From positions 1,857,070 through 1,921,069 of the forward strand of contig NZ_LNYY01000019.1 of assembly GCF_001468005.1 (NCBI RefSeq): a stretch of 64,000 bases of DNA, written 5' to 3'. The notes under the pieces were generated by a model. The model worked only from the letters and a program-made list of their open reading frames with translations. It made no database searches and was not told where the DNA came from. Source of the DNA: Legionella steelei. GTDB lineage: Bacteria > Pseudomonadota > Gammaproteobacteria > Legionellales > Legionellaceae. Of this stretch, positions 9,491 to 19,000 are shown piece after piece (the stretch's first letter is position 1; each line of letters opens with the position of its first letter). The position numbers were made by a program, and so were the translations under genes.

Positions 9491-10495
9491 ATGTCGCTGT
9501 TAATCAATTACATGAAGACGTTCCGCTTCCTCTTAAGACGGAATGACTTGAGTTCTTTTGTCCAAGAGCACGACCGCCTATTCTCTCTTGCGAAGCAAAC
9601 TCATAATCATACGGTCGTTGCCTCCCATTATTATGACCTTATGGCGGAAGTGATTGAGATCGCTTACGGCACCAGTTGGGTTTTTTATCCGCCCGATCAT
9701 GTAGGACAATCACGCGAGGAGACCATTTCCAACTTGCATAAGCAGATCAATTCAGCGCTCTGCCTTTTACCCGGAAAAACAGCGCTTGATATGGGCTGCG
9801 GTCTTGGTGGCGCAGCACGTGATATTGCCCGGATTTCCCAGGGAAAAGTGCTTGGGGTCACATTGTCTCAGGCCGAAGTAGATCGAGCGAACGCCCTCAA
9901 TCGCGAACAAAATCTGGACCACTTGTGCGAAGTCACACAGGGGGACTATACACAAAATTTGCCGTTTCCTGATAATTTCCTGGCCTCGGCTTACAGCATT
10001 TACTCACTTAAATACATTTCCAATGACTTGCTGCCCAAAGTATTTGGACACGTCCATCGTGTCATGGAGCCGAATGCAAGATACGTAGTCTATGACGCAG
10101 TTCTGACATCTAAATACGATGCAAATAATCCACAACATCGCGCTCTGGTTGAGCGGATTGAGTTTGTGACTGGCATGCCGCCCCTGCACTCGAGTGACGA
10201 TCTGATAAATGCAGCCCGCAGCGTCGGCCTAAGCCTACTTTCTGAAACAGAAATTTCAAAAGAGCTTGGGTGGAGCTATTTCTTTACCGAAAACAAGCTG
10301 CTGGCTGGTACGCTTCGCTCTCGGGCAGTAGGGAGCGCGATTTCAGGCCTTGAAACAGCTCGTCTGTTTCCAAAGGGCTTTTCAGAGTTTTACAATATTT
10401 TCATTGCAGGGACGGTGAACGCCCTGGTCGATGCGGACCGCTTAGGCATCGTGTCATTCTCTCGGTTGTTCGTCTTTGGCAAGACCGACTCCTGA
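9491..10495 (+). CDS. Sterol C-24 methyltransferase-like SAM methyltransferase
   Basis: 334 residues from ATG at 9491, where AAGGAGGAAACCT gives a strong ribosome site; the frame is open upstream without one. The SAM loop is LDMGCGLGG (99-107). Features specific to sterol methyltransferases are visible: AYGTSWVF at 58-65 in place of region I (YEYGWG-x-SFHF), YSIYSLKYI at 168-176 in place of region III, and a C-terminal segment from LFPKGF to FVFGK that resembles the SMT C-terminal domain. The usual region III Glu is missing, so activity or substrate may differ. Base use is visibly more GC-rich than neighbours, which suggests transfer. It is first of three co-directional genes with two steroid-type enzymes. 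Confidence 0.75.
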   Translation: MSLLINYMKTFRFLLRRNDLSSFVQEHDRLFSLAKQTHNHTVVASHYYDLMAEVIEIAYGTSWVFYPPDHVGQSREETISNLHKQINSALCLLPGKTALDMGCGLGGAARDIARISQGKVLGVTLSQAEVDRANALNREQNLDHLCEVTQGDYTQNLPFPDNFLASAYSIYSLKYISNDLLPKVFGHVHRVMEPNARYVVYDAVLTSKYDANNPQHRALVERIEFVTGMPPLHSSDDLINAARSVGLSLLSETEISKELGWSYFFTENKLLAGTLRSRAVGSAISGLETARLFPKGFSEFYNIFIAGTVNALVDADRLGIVSFSRLFVFGKTDS

Positions 10496-10538
10496 TGTTT
10501 TTAAAAAGGGCTGGATAACTAAATATAAGTTAAAAATC

Positions 10539-11534
10539 ATGAAAATATTAGTCACTGGAGCTAGTGGACACATTGGAAATAACCTCATTGCTGAGCTTAT
10601 TAAAAAGCAATATGATGTCCGAATACTTGTGCGCAGTGAAATACCCAAATATCTCTCTCATTTTCCTTTGGAGGTATGCAAGGGAGATATTTTACATCAG
10701 GAGTCGTTGTATGACGCGACTCACAATATCGATACAGTTTTTCATTTAGCCGCAAAAATTTCTATTACCAATCGAGAAGCAGACGATGTCCGTAAAACAA
10801 ACATCCAGGGCACCCAAAATGTGATCAATGCTTGTCTTAAAAATCAAGTCAACAAGCTCGTTCATTTTAGTTCCATCCACGCCCTCACTCAAAGTTCTAA
10901 AAAATCCAATACGCCTCACATTTTAAATGAAGATTGCCCGCTTGCTTTAGAATCCGTGAATATTTACGATCAATCTAAAGCCTATGCTGAAAAAATAGTG
11001 CTTGATAGTTGTGAGCAAGGATTAAATGCGGTGGTGGTTAATCCCACAGGAACAATTGGTCCCAATGACTATAAACTGTCCCTCATGGGAACGGCAATAA
11101 TTAAAATATACAAAGGACACATCCCTATTCTGGTTCGAGGAGGATATAATTTTGTTGACGTTCGTGACGTGGTTCAAGGGGCGATAGCCGCTGCTGAAAA
11201 AGGCAAATCTGGAGCGCGCTATATTTTAGGTGGCCACGACATAAACATGCATCATTTGCTCAGGTTGATAGCCATTGTAAAACAAAAAAAAATGACTCGT
11301 TTGTTTCTTCCCCCAAGTATGCTTTCCTGGGTGGTACCCCTCATGGAGTTTTTTTCTAAAATCACAAATACAGAACCGCTCTTTACAAAATACTCAATTG
11401 AGACGTTGATGTATCCACCCAAAGTGGATTGTACGAAAGCGGAAAATGAATTGGGGTACAAGAAAACTGAAATCGAGACAACGATCCATGATACGCTTCA
11501 TTGGCTTTCACAGTCTGGCAAGATTAAAATATGA
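10539..11534 (+). CDS. Extended SDR, 3beta-hydroxysteroid dehydrogenase/isomerase-like
   Basis: 331 residues from ATG at 10539; the longer frame starting at 10476 overlaps the methyltransferase and lacks support. The N-terminal Rossmann motif is TGASGHIG (G7, G10, G13). The HLAAK motif, SS-x-HA, and the catalytic pair YDQSK (Y and K near 148-152) follow, then the NPTGTIGP segment of extended SDRs. The closest family layouts are 3beta-HSD and dihydroflavonol reductase types, which oxidise or reduce hydroxyl groups on NAD(P). With a sterol-type methyltransferase before it and a steroid reductase overlapping it, a 3beta-hydroxysteroid role is the best inference. The next gene starts inside its stop (ATGA, four-base overlap). 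Confidence 0.72.
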   Translation: MKILVTGASGHIGNNLIAELIKKQYDVRILVRSEIPKYLSHFPLEVCKGDILHQESLYDATHNIDTVFHLAAKISITNREADDVRKTNIQGTQNVINACLKNQVNKLVHFSSIHALTQSSKKSNTPHILNEDCPLALESVNIYDQSKAYAEKIVLDSCEQGLNAVVVNPTGTIGPNDYKLSLMGTAIIKIYKGHIPILVRGGYNFVDVRDVVQGAIAAAEKGKSGARYILGGHDINMHHLLRLIAIVKQKKMTRLFLPPSMLSWVVPLMEFFSKITNTEPLFTKYSIETLMYPPKVDCTKAENELGYKKTEIETTIHDTLHWLSQSGKIKI

Positions 11535-12280
11535 CTCAAAACAATCTCACTTTATTTCTTTATTTCTGGAATGCTATAGCCATTATGGTTTTCTTCACGC
11601 TCTTTTTCAAACGAGCGCCTTATGGACGTTATGAGCAAGGGAATAAATCTCTTAAAATCCCAGCGAATGTTTCTTGGTGTTTGATGGAATTGCCATCTGT
11701 GATCACATTTTTGCTTATTTTTCTAATGGCCAAACCATCTGCTTATACCTGGGTATTTTTTGCAATGTGGCAACTCCATTATGTCTATCGCTCATTAATC
11801 TATCCGTTTCGCCTGAAAAATGCGAAACAGGTTCCAATTTTTATCACGATATCCGCCACGTTTTTTACGACAGTGAATGGTTTTGTAAATGCCTATTGGC
11901 TGACTCATTTTCAAGAAATTACATTTTCAACATTGCAAACGCAACACTTTATCGTTGGTTTGATACTTTTTGTTTCAGGATTTGTAATCAATGTAAATTC
12001 GGACAACATTTTGTTTGCGATTAATAAAAATAAAAAACCCGGAGTTTACAAAATACCCTACGGCGGCATGTTTCGCTTTTTGAGTAGCCCAAATTATTTT
12101 GGTGAAATTCTCGAGTGGATTGGTTGGGGAGTGGCGACTTGGTCAATTGCCGGTTTTTCTTTTACTTTGTGGACAATAGCCAATTTAGCTCCTCGAGCGC
12201 TCACCCATCATCGGTGGTATCGCACACAGTTTTCCAATTATCCTAAGGAAAGAAAAGCGCTCATTCCGTTTCTTTATTGA
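11531..12280 (+). CDS. Steroid 5-alpha-reductase (SRD5A/DET2)-like membrane enzyme
   Basis: 249 residues with about six membrane helices. The C-terminal quarter carries the SRD5A signature: a PNYFGEILEWIGW block, then HHRWY, then NYPKERKALIPFLY at the very end. In eukaryotes this is the NADPH-binding end of steroid 5-alpha-reductase and DET2, which reduce the delta-4 double bond of 3-oxo-steroids. Length matches that family (about 255-260). Start and stop overlap the preceding gene by four bases (ATGA), so the two are translationally coupled. This is the strongest single reason to view the cassette as acting on steroids or sterols rather than generic lipids. Confidence 0.85.
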   Translation: MTQNNLTLFLYFWNAIAIMVFFTLFFKRAPYGRYEQGNKSLKIPANVSWCLMELPSVITFLLIFLMAKPSAYTWVFFAMWQLHYVYRSLIYPFRLKNAKQVPIFITISATFFTTVNGFVNAYWLTHFQEITFSTLQTQHFIVGLILFVSGFVINVNSDNILFAINKNKKPGVYKIPYGGMFRFLSSPNYFGEILEWIGWGVATWSIAGFSFTLWTIANLAPRALTHHRWYRTQFSNYPKERKALIPFLY

Positions 12281-12300
12281 AAAACTTCATAAACGCTTAG

Positions 12301-12855
12301 TTATAAAGCGAGACAATAAATTTTAGAACTTCTATCAGGAAAAGAATATCCATTAGGCAGATTTTGGTCATCATTGATGAGTTCGAAACCATTTTTTTCA
12401 TAAAACCGGTGCGAGGCTACCGCCACTCCTGGTGTATCAAGAAAAATATTTTTAAGATTTAAATTTTTTGCTTGCAGAAGAAATTGATGGAAAAGTAGCA
12501 TTGCAATACTAGGATAGGTTCCACGAAGTTCTTTTTTAACAAAAAACTTTCTCATAATACCCGTCTCAGTATTCAGTTTTTGCAGTCCAATTGAGCCGAC
12601 AATTGCAGATCCTGCTCTCGCAATCCAAAACCCACCACCAGAATAAAAACTTAAGGGGGCAAAAAGGTCCGGTTGTTCTTTGGCTTTAAGGTTCAACTTG
12701 AATTCATTATTTTGGATATCGATAGCAAAACTACGAAGTTCAGCTTCTTCATCCTGAGCAAGAGGAGCAATAAAAATTTCAGACACAATGAATCTTAATA
12801 AAGCGAATAGAGTAAGCACTATTATTAATAAAATAATCGAGAATACAAGGGACAA
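12301..12855 (-). CDS. Membrane-anchored GNAT-family acetyltransferase
   Basis: 184 residues. One N-terminal hydrophobic helix (about 3-25) precedes a GNAT domain. The acetyl-CoA segment begins at VKKELRG and the C-terminal ASHRFYEKNGFELI is the typical last motif. It probably acetylates an amine at the membrane; substrate unknown. It converges on the steroid reductase gene, so it is not part of that transcript. Confidence 0.75.
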   Translation of the reverse strand: MSLVFSIILLIIVLTLFALLRFIVSEIFIAPLAQDEEAELRSFAIDIQNNEFKLNLKAKEQPDLFAPLSFYSGGGFWIARAGSAIVGSIGLQKLNTETGIMRKFFVKKELRGTYPSIAMLLFHQFLLQAKNLNLKNIFLDTPGVAVASHRFYEKNGFELINDDQNLPNGYSFPDRSSKIYCLAL

Positions 12856-13080
12856 GCCTTTTCCAGAATATTATTCATATACCTTTAAATGGTATGCATG
12901 GCCTGGTTGCTTGCAACCAGGCTCGCTCACTGAAGATTCGAATGTCCAAACAATAAAACTTAATCGCTTCAACTTGATTAATTCTTGATATTTAATTCCA
13001 CTTAAACTAAGTTAATCTCAAAAAATGAAGCCGAATTAACACATACATTTTGTTCATCAGCAGCAATAAAGGAGTGGGGG

Positions 13081-14154
13081 ATGAGAAAACAACTATTATG
13101 CAAAAGAACACTAGTTGCACTATGTATGCTACTTTGCAATACCTTAGTCTATAGTGGCTCACCTTTGCAGACAACTGCGCATATATCTCCTAAGCTCGTG
13201 AACATGACCGCCAACAGTACTGCAAAGAACTCATTGATTTCTATGAAAAAACGACAATGCCATCAATCCAATAGCTCAAAAATTACAAAAAAACCTAATC
13301 TCTTTGTGATGAGTTTAAATGTGTTAGCACCATGCTGGGCGAGTCCTGATTTTTATTCACCCGCCATAGCTCCTTACTTAGATACTAAGGCGCGCAGACA
13401 ACAAATTATCCATTTTTTAAATAGCATCAGCGATAAAGCAGATATCATAGCGCTTCAAGAGACCACTGCTAATGAATTTAATTATTACAAAGAAGCTTTA
13501 GAGAGTAAGTTCTATTCGTTCCAAGCCTATCACGATAAAGATTACTGGTCAGATTGGATTTCACCAGATATCCCATGGGAGCCCAATGGGGTCGCTATTT
13601 TTGTAAAAAAATCAACCTTTAGCCAAGTATCTTTTCAAGATTTAGCGTTAACCAATGATGGAAACCATTCGGCCTATTTTGAAGGAGCGCTTTGCAGCAC
13701 GGGGGAAAAGATACGCGCCGCATCAATCCATCTTGATACAGCACTTGATAGCAATCGCTATCTTGAATTATCAACCCTCATGACCTTAATGCCTCCGGCC
13801 TCTGATGTGTACGATATTATTGCCGGCGATTTCAATTATGGGACTCAGTCAGCTCCCATACAAGAAGTCTTAGTGAATAACCATTTTATAGACGTATTTT
13901 ATTTTTTAAACAAAGAGGAGTGGACCCATCCTTTTGATAATCAAGGAGATATCAACTCAGGAATTATTGATCATATCATCTCACGCAATCTAACCCCGAT
14001 TGATGGTCAGGTAATCAGTTCCAATCTTTGGGAATTATATCCAAACGATGAAGACCTGCGTGCTATTGGTAATTTAAAACTCACAGGCTCTGATCATTTT
14101 CCTCTTTACACCATATTAAATATGGATAATAACCAGACTCAGAGAAAAAGCTGA
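13081..14154 (+). CDS. Secreted endonuclease/exonuclease/phosphatase-family protein
   Basis: 357 residues. The start is backed by AAGGAGTGGGGG directly ahead of ATG. An N-terminal hydrophobic stretch (about 8-25) looks like a signal sequence. The fold motifs are in order: SLNVL (N80), LQE (E127), a His near 217, GDFN (D250, N252), IIDHI (D297, H298) and SDHF (D338, H339). This family hydrolyses phosphodiesters or phosphomonoesters in nucleic acids, sphingomyelin or phosphoinositides. The signal sequence points to export. A diverged copy of its last ~40 codons and 3' flank lies at about 20,438-20,600. Confidence 0.82.
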   Translation: MRKQLLCKRTLVALCMLLCNTLVYSGSPLQTTAHISPKLVNMTANSTAKNSLISMKKRQCHQSNSSKITKKPNLFVMSLNVLAPCWASPDFYSPAIAPYLDTKARRQQIIHFLNSISDKADIIALQETTANEFNYYKEALESKFYSFQAYHDKDYWSDWISPDIPWEPNGVAIFVKKSTFSQVSFQDLALTNDGNHSAYFEGALCSTGEKIRAASIHLDTALDSNRYLELSTLMTLMPPASDVYDIIAGDFNYGTQSAPIQEVLVNNHFIDVFYFLNKEEWTHPFDNQGDINSGIIDHIISRNLTPIDGQVISSNLWELYPNDEDLRAIGNLKLTGSDHFPLYTILNMDNNQTQRKS

Positions 14155-14173
14155 CTGCTCGGAAAAATGAAGC

Positions 14174-14209
14174 AAGGGTAGGCTGGTTGCAAGCAGCCAG
14201 CCTACCCTT
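14174..14209 (+). terminator. Hairpin downstream of the nuclease-like gene
   Basis: A perfect 13 bp stem (14174-14186 with 14197-14209) and 10-base loop, starting about 20 bases after the stop codon. No T-run follows, so it may be a REP-like palindrome rather than a true terminator. Confidence 0.4.
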
Positions 14210-14380
14210 ACTGCGAAACAGTGCACACCAGCCTTCGGTTTTATTGGAAATCTGGAGATTAAATTTGGTGGAGGTGGCATATTTTTAACTCATTGATTTA
14301 TTTATCTTAAACTACTGTGGCTACAATGGTGGGTCACTGATGGGGCAATTTACACCTAACTTAATTATGAAATATTGCCT

Positions 14381-15607
14381 TTATAGCCGTTTCTCTATCC
14401 TCATACTATAATCCTTTGTTTCTCTTAAGATGAAACCAAAAATAAGTAACCCAACAGAAGCCACAAAAGCTAAGGATAAAAATCCAATAAAAAATCCATA
14501 GACTGATGTGATGTATCCAGCTACAAGATTACTTATTGATGAACCAACACCGACACATAATCCAAGAACTCCTACTAAAAAATTAAATCGGCCAGTTCCT
14601 GCTGCCAAATCGGAAACAATAACAACAGCAACCACTCCAAAAATACCAGCACTAACTCCATCTAATAATTGAATGAACAGCAGATGATAGGAGTTTTTCG
14701 TGATTGAAAATAATAAAGCACGTACGATTAGGAAAATAAATGCAAATAAATAAATGGGCTTACGCCCCATTTTGTCTATTATGAATCGCAGACTAAAAGC
14801 AACAATCACCATCACAAACTGTGCCAATACAATGCAGCTTGCCATAAAAATTGAATCTCTATTGGGATTAATTTCTGCAAGTTCCTGTCCAACTAAAGGC
14901 AGTTGGGCTGCATTGGCGATATGAAACATAATGACCGAGCTAAAAAATATTACTATGGGTTTTGACTTTGTTAATTGTAAAAAACCAATCGGTTTTGCAT
15001 CTGGCGCCACTGTTGGTAATTCTCTAGCAATGGAATGATCAATTTCGTTTGAATTAATAAATAACAGTGGAATCAAAGCAATGAATGAAAAAATAATGGT
15101 TCCATAGACTATCCAAGAATGACCGTATAATTGCGCGACAATACCAATAGCGACCATTGTAAACACCGTGCCCGCATGTGTCAGTGATTCATTAACTGTC
15201 ACTCGTATAGGAAAATACTCTCTCCCAACCAAACCAAGTGTCACCGCTGTGATTGCAGGAGGAATTAAGCTTGCAGCGATACCAACCAACGATTGAGCCG
15301 CAATGATAGAATAAAATGAAGTTTGCTTTAAAATCACATAGCAACTCATAATAATACAAGCACATGCAAGCCCTATGAGTGTTCGTTTAAAGGGAATTGC
15401 ATCGACTAAGATGCCACTAGGCATTTGAAAAATGGCACCAGCAAAACCTGCTGCTGCAAGCGCGATACCCACTTGACTTGTACTCCATCCCAAATGAGAA
15501 CGTAAATAAATAGCAAGAATTGGCCCTATACCGCCTTGAATATCTGAGATAAAAAAAATCATGAAGCTTAACGCTAAGATACTTTGATAAGAGGGTTTAT
15601 TTTTCAT
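14381..15607 (-). CDS. Major facilitator superfamily transporter
   Basis: 408 residues with 12 predicted membrane helices in two six-helix halves and a central charged loop near residue 190-205. The inter-helix loop RFIIDKMGRKP (about residue 273-283) is the MFS loop motif of the second half, and DAIPFKR is its counterpart in the first. AGGTGA lies about six bases before ATG at 15607. The substrate cannot be told; the closest style is drug- or metabolite-exporting MFS proteins. Confidence 0.85.
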   Translation of the reverse strand: MKNKPSYQSILALSFMIFFISDIQGGIGPILAIYLRSHLGWSTSQVGIALAAAGFAGAIFQMPSGILVDAIPFKRTLIGLACACIIMSCYVILKQTSFYSIIAAQSLVGIAASLIPPAITAVTLGLVGREYFPIRVTVNESLTHAGTVFTMVAIGIVAQLYGHSWIVYGTIIFSFIALIPLLFINSNEIDHSIARELPTVAPDAKPIGFLQLTKSKPIVIFFSSVIMFHIANAAQLPLVGQELAEINPNRDSIFMASCIVLAQFVMVIVAFSLRFIIDKMGRKPIYLFAFIFLIVRALLFSITKNSYHLLFIQLLDGVSAGIFGVVAVVIVSDLAAGTGRFNFLVGVLGLCVGVGSSISNLVAGYITSVYGFFIGFLSLAFVASVGLLIFGFILRETKDYSMRIEKRL

Positions 15608-15648
15608 GATTCACCTGCAAAGAAAATAGATATAAATTAAAATATTCA

Positions 15649-15909
15649 TTAAGGTTGGCAAGCAAGCGTAGATTGGGCTACAGCTGGAGCATCTTGAGGA
15701 GTCGTTGCTCTAACTTCAGGAGTAAATACCGGCGATAGGGTATGCTTTAATAAATCACTCATTGAAGATACCGGTACAGCTCTACGTTCTTTATCATGAA
15801 CCTCAGACAAATACTTTTGCCGCTCTTCAAAAACGCGATTCCTTATTCGACGAGCTAGATTGATTTCCATCAAAATCGGTAAAAATAAAAAGTTTGGTTT
15901 TGGGCACAA
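15649..15909 (-). CDS. Hypothetical small protein, doubtful
   Basis: 86 residues from a TTG at 15909 with AAGGAAAAT just ahead. An ATG at 15870 lacks a ribosome site. The middle is charged (ARRIRNRVFEERQKYLSEVHDKERR), and the last residues come from an intergenic GCAAGCGTAG repeat arm. It may be a relic of a longer gene. Confidence 0.35.
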   Translation of the reverse strand: MCPKPNFLFLPILMEINLARRIRNRVFEERQKYLSEVHDKERRAVPVSSMSDLLKHTLSPVFTPEVRATTPQDAPAVAQSTLACQP

Positions 15910-16094
15910 AAATTTTCCTTAAAACTTAAAAAAAATCAATATCTTGCCACAGAACTCAATATAACTGAACGATCTTAATCTAATGAAATAACAGAAAAAC
16001 CCCATCGAAAGATGAAATTATTGCTAAGGAGAATAAGCGCAGTCTAGTTACTACAGAACCATTAACTCTTTTGGAACGCAGCGACATTTTTAAG

Positions 16095-19000
16095 TTAACC
16101 CGGACGATTTTCTTGATCGGCAGAAGTGGAAGCCGCAGCACTTTTTGTGCCCTGGGGCTCAGCCTTAAACATACTCGATGCTCGAAGAGTTGAAACAGTC
16201 TTTGCACTATAAGCTGTTGCTGATTCTGCCTCATCTTTGCTTATCTTTGGTGGTGTTAACATTTCATCCTCAAATCGAGCTAATGCTTCAGGAAGTTTAT
16301 TCTTATCAAACTCAGGGCTTAAAATTTCTTTTAAAAATAAATCTATTTTGGCCCTTATTTTGGAAGCTGCTGCCTTTTTCAGCTCCTCTGATATAGGGGG
16401 GCTAGGAAACTCTTTAGTCCACATTTTTTGTGTAATAGTTAACAATTTGACGATGGGTTGTAGTTTACTTTTTAATTCCTGAATCTCTTCATTGCCAACA
16501 ATAACTGTTGCGCCTCGACGATCCTCGACCACATAAGATTTATTTCTATCTCGTTCAGAATCTCGCTCCTTAGGTAAACCGCACATATTCATTATTTTTA
16601 TTATTGTTGGCATTGGCATGAACGCTGAGGCAACAGAAAAAGCGGGGGGAACGGGGAGGCTATCGTAAATACATGAAACCGTAGTTTTACAAAATTGGCT
16701 TGGGTTGGTAAATTCCGGTGGAACTGCTTTGAGAATAGCATCTTTTGTTTCACGTTTTGCCATTATTGGATTTATTCTTTCTTCAGTGAATTTTTTTAGA
16801 AGTTCTGGAATTTCTTTTATTTTTTTATTTTTTGATGCTTCATCGCCACTGCTTGCGGTGAGAAAAATGGAACACACAGTGCTGTATAAATTAGTCTGTC
16901 CTGTAATATATAATTTTTCACAAATATCAAGAAAATCACAAATTATTTTATATTTAAACTGTATATTTTCACGTGACTCAGAACCGATACTAATACGTAA
17001 GAAATTTCCGATATTACAACACACGCTATTTGAGAAGCCATAACCATCTCTAAGAGGTATGCCTAAAGCAGGTAATACTATACTGAGCATATCTCTTTTA
17101 ACAGTAGGCCCATAGGTCAAGCTGCCTCCTGGTTTAGGAGTAAAATCTATATAAAGAAATCCCCAAATGTCCTGAATATTATGGCTGGTCTCTCGAGTAA
17201 ATGGAGAATAAATCCTACCAATATGAGATATATTGGGAACTAAATTTTTATGAATGTAATAAGAATTTTGATGTGCGCGGTCAAAGTGTAAATGCATACA
17301 TGGGTACGCCTTTTCTAATTGATGACACGTCATTGCGGGTGTTGGATCCGTAGGTTGGAAACTTACATGAGATGATGCGAATGTTGTTTTAAGGCCAGGA
17401 AAATGATCTTTATTATAAATTGCACTGGCAACGCCACATGATAGCCTGTCTAACCCCATTCCTGCATGTTTATTAAAACTATGCGCCGTTAAAATAGCGA
17501 GCTTTCCAGAATTAATTTCTTCTTGAAATTGATGAAGTAACAATGGCATATGAATATGTTTCAATGCGGTCATTGTGGTGTCAAGAACAACGGTGAGTGG
17601 CTCTTCTTTATATTCTCGTGGTTTGAAGCCTTCCTTTGTTGTGATTTCAAAAACTGCATCTTTTTGCTCTTGAGTAAGTATTGCGTCGCCACTAAGTGCT
17701 GCTTCTGCAAGCTGAGACCGAATGCTTGTATCAATACCTTTTTTCAAAGAGTCTAATGATATTGTTTTGAGTTCGCTCTCTTGCCTTACATAGCAAACCA
17801 ATTTTCCTTCTTTTATCGCCAGATATAATTTTCTTTTATCCATTGTAAGAACATTCGGTTTTTCATCGGGCATCAGACCTGAGAAATCCAGAGTATATCC
17901 TTCCCTCTCTGCTTTGCCTTTCAGTTCTTTTCTGATTTCCATTTGTTTTTGAATGGATGCAATGATGTCTGTTCCGGCATAATGAGTAGGGGCTGTTTGG
18001 CTATCTGCTGACACATTCTGGCCAAAACCATCAATAATTACATTAACCTTTTCTTTAAAATCAGTAGCCTGTTTTGTTATCGCCGTAATGATTTCCATTT
18101 CATCGCGCGATAATGTTTTTGCAACCCCCTTGGGATCCATGAGACTATCAATTTTTGTCATGTCATCACAGCGAATTTCCTCACATTTTTTGTCAGTTTT
18201 ATTAATATAAAAAAGTTTATCGCCCGTACGTACGTATGCTTCATTAGAGTGAGTAGGTAATGCTTGGAGTGTCTCCACCGTAGGTGGTGTCTCCCTTCTC
18301 ATGAGGTCACAACCCACTGGTGATACTTTCAGTGTTCCATTTTCTAATGTGAGAACAACACTTTCATAGTCTTTGATATTCAAACCTTCCGGACGAATAA
18401 CAGGAAATAAGTTTCTAATAAAAATATCGAGCTCAAAATAAACTCTTCGATTTAAATAAATTTTTTCATGTTCTTTCATTTGTTTTATTGATGTCATTAT
18501 CATCTGCGTTAGAGCCCCCATTCCTGAGGTTGATAAAAAAACATCTTCGAGAGGTACCTGAGCAGTTGGAAATGCAGGTCTTACCGCCCCCTCTTTTACT
18601 CGCTCAGCAATACAAAAAATATCTTTTAAATAGTCAGATAAATGATGCTTAATTGATGCTTCATCATAAGTTTTAGTTAAAGAAAGAATTAAATTAACTT
18701 CTTCATATGCAGATTCTATCGCTACATGAAAATCATCTCGAAATGGATCAGCAACATCTTTGCCTTTTATTCGGCTCACAGATGTATTCAATGCATAGGC
18801 CAATCGCATCCATGTTGTTCTTAATAACTCATTTTCAAGCGGTGATCTGCGGGCATCGTCCTCTAATCTCAGATCGCGTATACCTGTCATAGTTACCACA
18901 GTGTGCAATTCTTTTTGAGATAAAAGTTTTGGAATAGTTGACGGATGTAGATACGCATCAAACTGTTTTAATAGTTCGCCTTTTACCTCTAATTCCTGAC

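Noticed and set aside
15980-16234. 84-residue minus-strand frame at the end of the large effector
   Set aside because: Out of frame with the effector C-terminus and without a start signal; most likely chance.
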